Assembly: GCA_029202385.1 (NCBI GenBank)
Contig: CP119314.1
Coordinates: 1,118,501 to 1,182,500, forward strand
From: Candidatus Sphingomonas phytovorans
Lineage (GTDB): Bacteria > Pseudomonadota > Alphaproteobacteria > Sphingomonadales > Sphingomonadaceae
Reading direction: 5' to 3'
DNA: 64,000 nt
The notes below the pieces were generated by a model. The model was given only the letters and a program-made list of their open reading frames with translations, ran no database searches and had not been told where the DNA came from. Below are positions 27,370-36,984 of this stretch, piece after piece; position 1 is the stretch's first letter; each line of letters begins with the position of its first letter. The position numbers and the translations under genes were made by a program.

Positions 27370-28713
27370 ATGGACGGTTTGCCGGCACCCCGGACGCGTG
27401 ACATACCAGTGGCGGGACGATGGTGGGGGCTGCCGGTGGTGATCGCTCGATTGCGCGCGTTGCGGACAGCCGTTCCGGGGCCGGGCTGGATGTTGCTGGC
27501 GCTGGTGTTCGGTTTTGCCGCCGGGACGCTGATCGGTACTGGCCGGGCAGGCGTGATCGACACGATGCGGCTGATCGGCGGCCTCTGGCTCGATTCGCTG
27601 CGCATGACGATCGTCCCGCTTGTCTTCGCGCTGGTGGTGACGGGCGTCGCCGACCTGGCGACCGCCGACGATGGCCCCGCGCGGCGGATCGGCGCGCGGT
27701 TGCCGTTCGTGCTGGCTGGATTCCTGCTGCTTGCGGCCGTGGTCGCCGCCTTGATCGTGCCGCCGCTGCTGGCGCTGTTCCCCTTGCCGGCCGAAACCGT
27801 GGCGGGCCTGCGCGCCAATTTCCCGGCGAGCGCACCGCCCGCAATCCCGTCGACCGTCGAGGCGATCAGGGCGATGGTGCCGGTCAACGTCATCGCCTCG
27901 GGCGCAGAAGGGGCGATCGTGCCGCTGGTCGTCTTCGCGGTGGTGCTCGGGCTGGCGCTGAGCCGGATCGGGCGATCGCGCGCCGCGGCGACGCTTGAAC
28001 CGTTTCGCGGGCTGGCCGACGCGATGATCGTGGTGGTCGGATGGGTGTTGCGAGTGGCGCCTGTCGGAATCTTCGCCCTGGCCCTCGCGATCGGCGCGAC
28101 CGCCGGGATCGGTGCAGCGCTGGCGCTGGGGCACTACATCCTGATCCAGATCGTGCTGGCGCTGGTGCTGACGATGATCTGCTATGGGCTGGCGCGCTGG
28201 CCGGGCGGGGTGCCGCTGTGGCGTTTCGCCCGGGCGCTGGCGCCGGCCCAGGCAGTCGCGGCGGGAACGCAATCCTCGATCGCGACCTTGCCGGCAATGC
28301 TGGCCAGTGCGGAACGGGTCGGTATTTCCGATCGCGATGCCGCCGTCATCCTGCCGCTGGCGGTGGCGGTATTCAAGGTTACCGCCCCGTCGGCATCGTT
28401 GCTGTTCGGGCTGGCAATGGCGTGGATGGCGGGGATCGAGGTCTCGCTCGCGCAGATCCTGATCGCGATCCCGCTGGCGGTGCTTTCAACCCTGGTGGTG
28501 ATCGGCATGCCGGGCGCGGTCAGCTTCTTCGCCGCCGCGACCCCGACGGCGATTGCCCTGGGGGCACCGCTCGAGCTGTTGCCGATCCTGCTGGCGGTCG
28601 ATACGATCCCGGACATGTTCCGCACGGTGGCGAACGTGACGGCCGATGTGGCGGTGGCGGCGATCGTTGCGCCGCCGGCAGCGGAAGAGCGCGCCGGCCC
28701 GATCAGCCAGTAA
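27370..28713 (+). CDS. dicarboxylate/amino acid:cation symporter (DAACS family)
   Basis: 447 residues with about eight transmembrane helices and two re-entrant loops. Family motifs: S-L-R-M-T-I-V-P-L-V-F (about 80-90), the serine-rich re-entrant hairpin A-A-G-T-Q-S-S-I-A-T-L-P-A near residue 305, and the helix-8 D-T-I-P-D-M-F-R-T near the end. Takes up C4-dicarboxylates, glutamate or a related acid with Na+ or H+. The N-terminal 40 residues are not conserved and the exact start is uncertain, because no good ribosome-binding site precedes 27370. The last 11 bases overlap the convergent DUF952 gene. Confidence 0.9.
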   Translation: MDGLPAPRTRDIPVAGRWWGLPVVIARLRALRTAVPGPGWMLLALVFGFAAGTLIGTGRAGVIDTMRLIGGLWLDSLRMTIVPLVFALVVTGVADLATADDGPARRIGARLPFVLAGFLLLAAVVAALIVPPLLALFPLPAETVAGLRANFPASAPPAIPSTVEAIRAMVPVNVIASGAEGAIVPLVVFAVVLGLALSRIGRSRAAATLEPFRGLADAMIVVVGWVLRVAPVGIFALALAIGATAGIGAALALGHYILIQIVLALVLTMICYGLARWPGGVPLWRFARALAPAQAVAAGTQSSIATLPAMLASAERVGISDRDAAVILPLAVAVFKVTAPSASLLFGLAMAWMAGIEVSLAQILIAIPLAVLSTLVVIGMPGAVSFFAAATPTAIALGAPLELLPILLAVDTIPDMFRTVANVTADVAVAAIVAPPAAEERAGPISQ

Positions 28714-29047
28714 CGGGCAGGCGTATCTTGCCCTGCTCGTCGCGGTCGAGCGGGCCATAAGCGATCACGGTTTCAAGCAGCAACGGGCCATAGATGTGCG
28801 GGAAGAGCTGGCTGCTGCGTGACGGCTCCCATTTCAGCATGTCGCCCTGGGCCGCGAGATCGACGGCGGCGACATGCAGGCCTGATTGTCCGGCGAAATG
28901 CTTGTCGACGGTCTCGTCAAGCTGGGCGGCGGTCGACAGGTGGATATAGCCGTCAGCGAGGTCGATCGGCGCGCCGGCGAAGCTGCCGGTTTCAAGCGCC
29001 GCCATCTGTTCGCCCGTCAGCACCTTGTAGGCTGTCGTGTCTCTCAT
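28703..29047 (-). CDS. DUF952 protein
   Basis: 114 residues. Family motifs include A-Y-K-V-L-T, D-G-Y-I-H-L-S-T-A-A-Q (about 33-43) and F-P-H-I-Y-G-P-L near the C-terminus. The H-L-S and H-I-Y-G residues suggest an active or binding site, but the function is unknown. It is downstream of gyrA on the same strand, separated by a REP-like palindrome, and overlaps the convergent symporter end by 11 bases. Confidence 0.9.
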   Translation of the reverse strand: MRDTTAYKVLTGEQMAALETGSFAGAPIDLADGYIHLSTAAQLDETVDKHFAGQSGLHVAAVDLAAQGDMLKWEPSRSSQLFPHIYGPLLLETVIAYGPLDRDEQGKIRLPVTG

Positions 29048-29076
29048 GCGAATTCCTCGTCCCTGATACGTCCCCC

Positions 29077-29159
29077 GTGCCGTTCGTTTCGAGGGACGTC
29101 GAGAAACAGATACCGGGCGCGGGAGGCGGCTTCTCGACGTCGCTCGAAGCGAACGGCAT
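29077..29159. repeat. REP-like palindromic pair between gyrA and the DUF952 gene
   Basis: Two 30-base arms, 29077-29106 and 29130-29159, are inverted copies with about four mismatches around a 23-base centre. Shared core CCGTTCG-x-TTCGAG-x-GACGTCGAGAA. This is the known bacterial REP-pair layout and may cap the gyrA transcript. Confidence 0.7.
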
Positions 29160-29179
29160 GGTGAAGGCCGCCCCTTTTC

Positions 29180-31954
<2,775 letters not shown>

Positions 31955-32020
31955 AGTTTCGAGTCTTTCGGAAAGTTATATGTCTGCTGGATGACGGTCT
32001 AGCGAAGCCGGCTCCCGATG

Positions 32021-32044
32021 TCACGCGTGCGCGCGTACGCGTGA
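32021..32044. terminator. palindromic hairpin between the SDR gene and gyrA
   Basis: TCACGCGT (32021-32028) and ACGCGTGA (32037-32044) form a perfect 8-base stem around an 8-base GC loop, just past the SDR stop at 32052 and upstream of gyrA. There is no T-run. It could end the yaaA-SDR transcript or be a gyrA operator. Confidence 0.35.
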
Positions 32045-32051
32045 GGGCCGG

Positions 32052-32741
32052 TCAGGGGGCGATCTCTACACCATCCCAGGAGAAATGCTTGCCGCTGTCG
32101 GGAATCTTGAGGCCATCGATGCCGTCGAGGAGCTGGACCGCCGCGCGATCCGGGTCGAACAACGTGCCGGGGGTGACGCTCGCCTGAAACGGGCGCGACA
32201 GGGGGGTGTCGACAGTGCCCGGGTGGAGCGCGACGACGATCGACCGGTCGTTACGGCGCCTTTCCTCGATCGCGAGGGTGCGGACCATCATGTTGAGCGC
32301 TGCCTTCGACGCACGATAGCCATGCCAGCCGCCCAGCTTGTTGTCGGCGATGCTGCCGATCCGTGCCGACAGGACAGCGAAGACGGTGCGGCCGGTGCGC
32401 GGCATAAGCGGCAGGAAGTGCTTGGCGACGAGCGCGGGGCCGATCGTGTTCACCGCGAACATGCGGGCGAGCCATGCCGGGTCGAGTTCCTGCATGGCCT
32501 TTTCCGGGGCGCGATCGCTCTCATGGAGAATACCGGTCGCGACGATGATCAGGGATGGCGCGGGACCTCTGGCGACGAGCGCAGCGGCCGCGGCGATGCT
32601 CGCTTCGTCGGTCAGGTCGGTGCCGGTCCCGCTGCGCGAAAAGCCATGGACCGTGTCGAAGGTGCCTTCGTCAAGCAACGCGGCATGGAGCGCGCCGCCG
32701 ATGCCGCCCGACGCGCCGATGATGACCGCGCTGCCGCTCAC
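32052..32741 (-). CDS. short-chain dehydrogenase/reductase (SDR), C-factor-like
   Basis: 229 residues. Rossmann motif G-A-S-G-G-I-G-G near the N-terminus, N-T-I-G-P in the mid region and the catalytic Y-x-x-x-K as Y-R-A-S-K-A-A-L-N-M. NAD(P)-dependent oxidoreductase with no obvious substrate. The sequence resembles the CsgA/C-factor-like group of small SDRs. The start is set at GTG 32741, whose GTGA overlaps the yaaA stop. The longer GTG at 32759 is possible but sits inside yaaA. Confidence 0.88.
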   Translation of the reverse strand: MSGSAVIIGASGGIGGALHAALLDEGTFDTVHGFSRSGTGTDLTDEASIAAAAALVARGPAPSLIIVATGILHESDRAPEKAMQELDPAWLARMFAVNTIGPALVAKHFLPLMPRTGRTVFAVLSARIGSIADNKLGGWHGYRASKAALNMMVRTLAIEERRRNDRSIVVALHPGTVDTPLSRPFQASVTPGTLFDPDRAAVQLLDGIDGLKIPDSGKHFSWDGVEIAP

Positions 32742-33490
32742 GCGCGGACGAAGCGCCACGTGTCGGGTTCGCTGGCCTCAGCATCGAAGCGATAGCCGGC
32801 GCTGTCGAACCCTTTCATCGAATCGGCATCGGCGATTCGGTGCTCGCACAGCCAGCGCGCCATCATCCCGCGTGCCTTCTTGGCGTGGAAGCTGACGAAG
32901 CGGGGGCCATCGGGGCCGGGTTCGCGGAAATCGACGTTGATGACTCGCAGCCCCGCGAGCCTGTCGGCGACGGCGGCGAAATATTCCTGGCTCGCGAGGT
33001 TGAGCACCACGCCCGAGCCTTCCTCCTCGACATCGGCGCGTACCGCCTCAGCGATCCGGTCGCCCCACCATGCGTAGAGGCTCTTGCGGCGCGGCGCCCA
33101 GCGAGTGCCCATTTCGAGTCGATAGGGCCGCATCGCATCGAGCGGGCGGAGCAGGCCGTAGAGGCCGGAGAGCATCCGCACATGATCCTGGGCGAAGGCG
33201 ACCCCCGATTCGTCAAGCGTCCGCGCCTCCAGGCCGAGATAGACGTCGCCGGCAAAGGCGTAGAGCGCGGGACGTTCCGGCTGGGCGTCGAACCCGGCGA
33301 AGCGATCGGCGTTGAGCTTGGCCAGCTTCTTCGAGATGTCCATCAGTTCGGACAGACGCTTCTGGCTCAGATTGGCGGCCGACGCGGCGAGGCTGCTCGC
33401 CTCCGCCGCGAAGCGCGGCGTCGTCGTCCCGACCGGCGGCACCGGCCGTTCATAGTCGAGGGTCTTTGCGGGGGAGAGAAGGGCGATCAC
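32738..33490 (-). CDS. yaaA: peroxide stress protein YaaA
   Basis: 250 residues of the YaaA/DUF328 family. Opening motif S-P-A-K-T-L-D-Y-E, internal F-A-G-D-V-Y-L-G-L and L-S-G-L-Y-G-L-L-R-P-L-D, and near the end V-N-V-D-F-R-E-P-(G). In E. coli YaaA lowers free iron and protects DNA under peroxide stress. The fold binds DNA in vitro. GTG start at 33490. Overlaps the SDR by four bases, so the two are probably an operon. Divergent from the TPR gene across a 190-base gap. Confidence 0.93.
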   Translation of the reverse strand: MIALLSPAKTLDYERPVPPVGTTTPRFAAEASSLAASAANLSQKRLSELMDISKKLAKLNADRFAGFDAQPERPALYAFAGDVYLGLEARTLDESGVAFAQDHVRMLSGLYGLLRPLDAMRPYRLEMGTRWAPRRKSLYAWWGDRIAEAVRADVEEEGSGVVLNLASQEYFAAVADRLAGLRVINVDFREPGPDGPRFVSFHAKKARGMMARWLCEHRIADADSMKGFDSAGYRFDAEASEPDTWRFVRA

Positions 33491-33683
33491 CCGCCGCGCC
33501 TAGGCGGGGGAAACGGCCTGAGTCAAAGGGACTGTAGAAAGTCGGGAGCCGAACATATTCAATGCGCGTTCAGAGCCTCGATGCCATCCGGTCTCAATCC
33601 CGCCGCTTGAACGGCGATGCCCCGCCAATTAGAGGCGTTTGCGAATTGAACGCTCGCCCTATTCCGCCTGAGGAGTTTTCCCG

Positions 33684-34931
33684 ATGAAACTGGTCCACCC
33701 CGTTGCGTATGCGCTGATGCTTTCCTTGGGTGCCACGGCGATGGTCGCCGTGCCTGCCGCCGCCGCCGAGAAAAAGAAGAACGAGAAGGACGCAGCGCCC
33801 AAGATCGTCCCGTCGCCCGGGTTCGCCAAGCCCGCGGTCGCCGTCGACACCGCGATCAAGGCCAAGGACTATGCGACGGCCGAGACTCAGCTCGCCGCGG
33901 CCGAACCGCAGGCGAAGACCGATGACGACCGGTATTTCGTAGGCATGTTCCACCTGCAGATCGCCAGCGCGAAGAACGACAATGCTGGCGTGGCAAAGGC
34001 GCTCGACCTGTTGCTGGTCAATCCCAAGACGCCGGCCGATTCGCTCCCGGCTTATTACAATGTGCGCGGATCGATCGCGCTCGACCAGAAGCAGGAAGCC
34101 GACGCGGTCAAGTATCTGCTCAAGGCGCGCGAACTGGGCTATCCGGGCACCGACACCACCGTGTCGCTGGCGCGGGCCTATGGCGCGACCGGCAAGATCG
34201 ATGAAGCGATCGCCGAGCTGGACAAGGCCATCACCGCCGAGACGGCGGCCGGCCGCACCGCGCCCGAGACCTGGTATTCCTTCGTCGTCAGCAATCTCTA
34301 TGCGAAGCACGATGTTCCGCGGGCCGAAACCTGGCTGGTCCGCCAGCTCAAGGTCTATCCGAAGATCGCCACGTGGCGCACCGGCGTGAACAACTTCCGC
34401 AAGGTGAACGACCCGACCGGGACCAAGTTCACCAAGGGCCAGAAGCTCGACATGTTCCGCCTGATGCGCACCAGCAAGGCGCTGAACGACAGCAACGACT
34501 ATTACATCTATTCCCAGTCGGCGCTCGATTCGGGCCTGCCCTGGGAAGCAGCGGCGGTGATCGACGAGGGGCGTGCCTCGGGCAAGATCCCCGCAAGCGA
34601 TGGCGGCATCGTCCGTGTCTACACCGCAGCGCAGGCGGCGATGAAGTCGGAAGTCTCTGCGTCGACGGCTGCTGGCAAGTCCAAGCCCGCGGTTGCCGGC
34701 GACATCTATCTGGCGGCAGGCGACTATGCCAAGGCGGCTGAGTCCTACACGGCAGCGGCCGGGCAGGCCGGTGTCGACGCGAATGCGGTGAACCTGCATC
34801 TCGGCGTGGCGCTGGCGAACCAGGGCCGCAAGGATGAAGCCAAGGCTGCCTTCGCCAAGGTAACCGGCGCGCCGCAGGCCGATCTCGCCCGTCTGTGGAC
34901 GATCTGGCTGGACTCGCCGCCGCTGGCGTGA
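33684..34931 (+). CDS. exported tetratricopeptide-repeat protein, paralogue 1
   Basis: 415 residues. A Sec signal peptide is clear (M-K-L-V-H-P-V-A-Y-A-L-M-L-S-L-G ... A-A-A-A at about 1-28). The mature part is built of helical TPR-like repeats (A-x-x-Y-x-x-A-E-x-x-L-x-x-A, residues about 55-200 and 330-400), suggesting a periplasmic scaffold. The C-terminus L-W-T-I-W-L-D-S-P-P-L-A is almost the same as that of the next gene, 40 bases downstream. No enzymatic motif. Specific function unknown. Confidence 0.8.
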   Translation: MKLVHPVAYALMLSLGATAMVAVPAAAAEKKKNEKDAAPKIVPSPGFAKPAVAVDTAIKAKDYATAETQLAAAEPQAKTDDDRYFVGMFHLQIASAKNDNAGVAKALDLLLVNPKTPADSLPAYYNVRGSIALDQKQEADAVKYLLKARELGYPGTDTTVSLARAYGATGKIDEAIAELDKAITAETAAGRTAPETWYSFVVSNLYAKHDVPRAETWLVRQLKVYPKIATWRTGVNNFRKVNDPTGTKFTKGQKLDMFRLMRTSKALNDSNDYYIYSQSALDSGLPWEAAAVIDEGRASGKIPASDGGIVRVYTAAQAAMKSEVSASTAAGKSKPAVAGDIYLAAGDYAKAAESYTAAAGQAGVDANAVNLHLGVALANQGRKDEAKAAFAKVTGAPQADLARLWTIWLDSPPLA

Positions 34932-34971
34932 TTCACACGAACCGACAGCGCCGCATTTGGAGAGTTTGAGT

Positions 34972-36261
34972 ATGAAGACCATTTCGATGACGGCGCTGGC
35001 GGCGGCGCTGCTGGTGCCTGTGGCGGTATCCCCCCCGATGGCCGTGGCCGCGGGCAAGAAGGAAGTAACGCAGCCGGAAAGCCCGACGAATTTCGTCCTG
35101 TCCAAGCAGGTGCGGGATTCGGCGGCTGCGGCGGCGGTGGCGCTGAAGGCCAATGATCTCGCCGGCGCCGAAACCGCGATCTCGACGATCGAGCGGACGG
35201 CGAGCAACGACAGCGAGCGCTATGTCGCACGGACGCTGCGGGTCCGGCTGCTGAGCGCCTCGCCGCCGACGGTGCAAAGCCAGACAGCGCTGGTGAAACC
35301 GCTGACGGAGCTGATCGCCGATCCGCGCACGTCGAAGGACGATGTGGCGCGGTATAACTACACGCTCGGCGATTTCGCCTATGCGCGGAAGGATTACGCC
35401 AAGGCGGTGCAATTCTACCGCCAGGCGCGCGAGAACGGCCTGCGCGACGACGAGCTGAACCTGCAGATCGTGCGCGCGAACGTGGACGGAGGCCAGGTCT
35501 CAGCCGGTGCCGCCGAGCTCGATTCGATGATCGCTGCACAGATCGCGGCGGGCAAGAAACCGCCCGAAAGCTGGTATCGGTTCGCGGCGCAGCGCCTGAG
35601 GCTGAAAAAGGCGCCCGAGGCGGCTGCGTGGACCGGCAAGTGGCTTGCTGCCTATGGGAGCAGGGGGAACTGGCACGACGCGATCGCGGTCAACGGCTTC
35701 AAGGACGAGGATGAAAGCAAGTTGCCCGCGGCGGAGCGCCGGGATCGCGACACGAGGTTCGTCGACCTCTACCGGCTGATGCGGGTGACCAAGAGCCTCG
35801 GCGGAGAGAAGGAATATCTGGAATATGCCCGGCGGGCCAACAATCTCGGCCTGAAGGACGAGGTGAAGTCAGTGATCGAGGAAGGGCGCGTCTCGGGCGC
35901 GATCCCGCCCAAGGAGCCGGAAAGCGTCCGACTGCTCGCCGCCCCTGCCAAGGGCAAGGCGGCACCGGCAACGCCGACCGAGGCGGCCGCGCGAAAGGCG
36001 GCCAATGGCGCACTGGCCGCGCAGCTTGGCGATGTCAGCATCGGCAAGGGTGCCTATGCCAAGGCGATCGAGATGTATGGCGTGGCACTAGAGAAGACCG
36101 TCAAGGATACGGACGACGTCCGCCTGCATCGCGGCATCGCTCTCGCCCTGTCGGGCGACAAAGAGCGGGCTCGTGCCGATTTCAACGCGGTGGCAGCGGC
36201 GCCCGACAGCGACACGGCGACGCTCTGGAAGATCTGGCTGGATAGTCCGCCAGCCGTGTGA
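34972..36261 (+). CDS. exported tetratricopeptide-repeat protein, paralogue 2
   Basis: 429 residues. Start at ATG 34972, with GGAGAG seven bases upstream. A longer frame from TTG 34957 is less likely. Signal peptide at about 1-28. TPR-like helical repeats, then a middle region with M-R-V-T-K-S-L matching M-R-T-S-K-A-L in the first paralogue, and the same ending (L-W-K-I-W-L-D-S-P-P-A-V). The two genes are a tandem duplication that has diverged strongly between the conserved segments. A strong terminator follows at 36301. Confidence 0.8.
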   Translation: MKTISMTALAAALLVPVAVSPPMAVAAGKKEVTQPESPTNFVLSKQVRDSAAAAAVALKANDLAGAETAISTIERTASNDSERYVARTLRVRLLSASPPTVQSQTALVKPLTELIADPRTSKDDVARYNYTLGDFAYARKDYAKAVQFYRQARENGLRDDELNLQIVRANVDGGQVSAGAAELDSMIAAQIAAGKKPPESWYRFAAQRLRLKKAPEAAAWTGKWLAAYGSRGNWHDAIAVNGFKDEDESKLPAAERRDRDTRFVDLYRLMRVTKSLGGEKEYLEYARRANNLGLKDEVKSVIEEGRVSGAIPPKEPESVRLLAAPAKGKAAPATPTEAAARKAANGALAAQLGDVSIGKGAYAKAIEMYGVALEKTVKDTDDVRLHRGIALALSGDKERARADFNAVAAAPDSDTATLWKIWLDSPPAV

Positions 36262-36300
36262 TGGCCGGCAGGACCAGTTCGGTCGAGACGGTATCGATTG

Positions 36301-36331
36301 AAAAGGGGTGGCATGATGCCGCCCCTTTTTT
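36301..36331. terminator. bidirectional Rho-independent terminator
   Basis: AAAAGGGG-T-GGCAT-G-ATGCC-G-CCCCTTTTTT: a near-perfect stem flanked by A-run and T-run. It separates the convergent TPR gene (stop 36261) and the Lrp-type gene (stop 36333) and can act in both directions. Confidence 0.9.
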
Positions 36332-36332
36332 G

Positions 36333-36800
36333 TCAGTCCTGCCGCACCGGGATGCCCGGCAGTGCCTTGGCAGTCCGGATCGTCAGCGAAGTCTTCACGC
36401 TCGCCACATTGGGGGCGGGCGTCAGATGGGTCGTGAGGATTTCCTGGAAGCTCTTGAGATCGGTCGCGACGATCTTCAGGATGAAGTCGATCTCCCCGTT
36501 GAGCATGTGGCATTCGCGGATCTCGGGGATTTGCGCGACATGGTCCTCGAAGGCGGCAAGATCATGCTCGGCCTGGCTGCGCAGGCTGACCATCGCGAAC
36601 ACCGTGATCGGATAGCCGAGCGTCGCCGCGTCGAGTTCGGCATGATAGCCGCGGATCGCACCGACTTCTTCCAGCGTACGGACGCGGCGCAGGCAGGGCG
36701 GGGCGGTCAGGCCTACACGTTCCGCCAGATCGACATTCGTCATCCGGCCATCATCCTGCAGCAATCCCAGAATCCGCCGGTCGATCGAATCAAACGCCAT
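36333..36800 (-). CDS. Lrp/AsnC-family transcriptional regulator
   Basis: 155 residues. N-terminal helix-turn-helix (I-D-R-R-I-L-G-L-L-Q-D-D-G-R-M-T-N-V-D-L-A, then V-G-L-T-A-P-P-C-L-R-R-V) and C-terminal ligand-binding RAM/ACT-like domain (M-V-S-L-R-S-Q ... H-M-L-N-G-E-I-D-F-I-L-K-I). Proteins of this family sense amino acids and bind as dimers or octamers to A/T-rich palindromes. A palindrome of that type lies 61-80 bases upstream (36861-36880). Divergent from the kinase-like gene. Confidence 0.93.
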   Translation of the reverse strand: MAFDSIDRRILGLLQDDGRMTNVDLAERVGLTAPPCLRRVRTLEEVGAIRGYHAELDAATLGYPITVFAMVSLRSQAEHDLAAFEDHVAQIPEIRECHMLNGEIDFILKIVATDLKSFQEILTTHLTPAPNVASVKTSLTIRTAKALPGIPVRQD

Positions 36801-36860
36801 TACACAAAGCTCCCCGCCGGCTCTGACTTTCTGGCGAGCGGCCAGCGTTCAGCATAAGAT

Positions 36861-36880
36861 AATTGCGAGCGAACGCAATT
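36861..36880. promoter_or_regulatory. Lrp-type palindrome in divergent promoter region
   Basis: AATTGCG-AGCGAA-CGCAATT, a perfect 7-base inverted repeat with 6-base spacer, is between the leftward Lrp-type gene and the rightward kinase-like gene. Size and A/T-rich ends fit an Lrp/AsnC binding site, so autoregulation is likely. Confidence 0.55.
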
Positions 36881-36984
36881 GTCCCACATTGCTACGTGTC
36901 AAAATCAGCTGTTTCACTCCCGAGTCCGGCCGGTTAAGAAATCCTTAGGGCACGACCGTCGTGACCGGTTGGGGAAAGTGACCT

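Noticed and set aside
33594..35207. 537-codon minus-strand frame across the TPR genes
   Set aside because: Antisense to two genes with signal peptides and TPR repeats.
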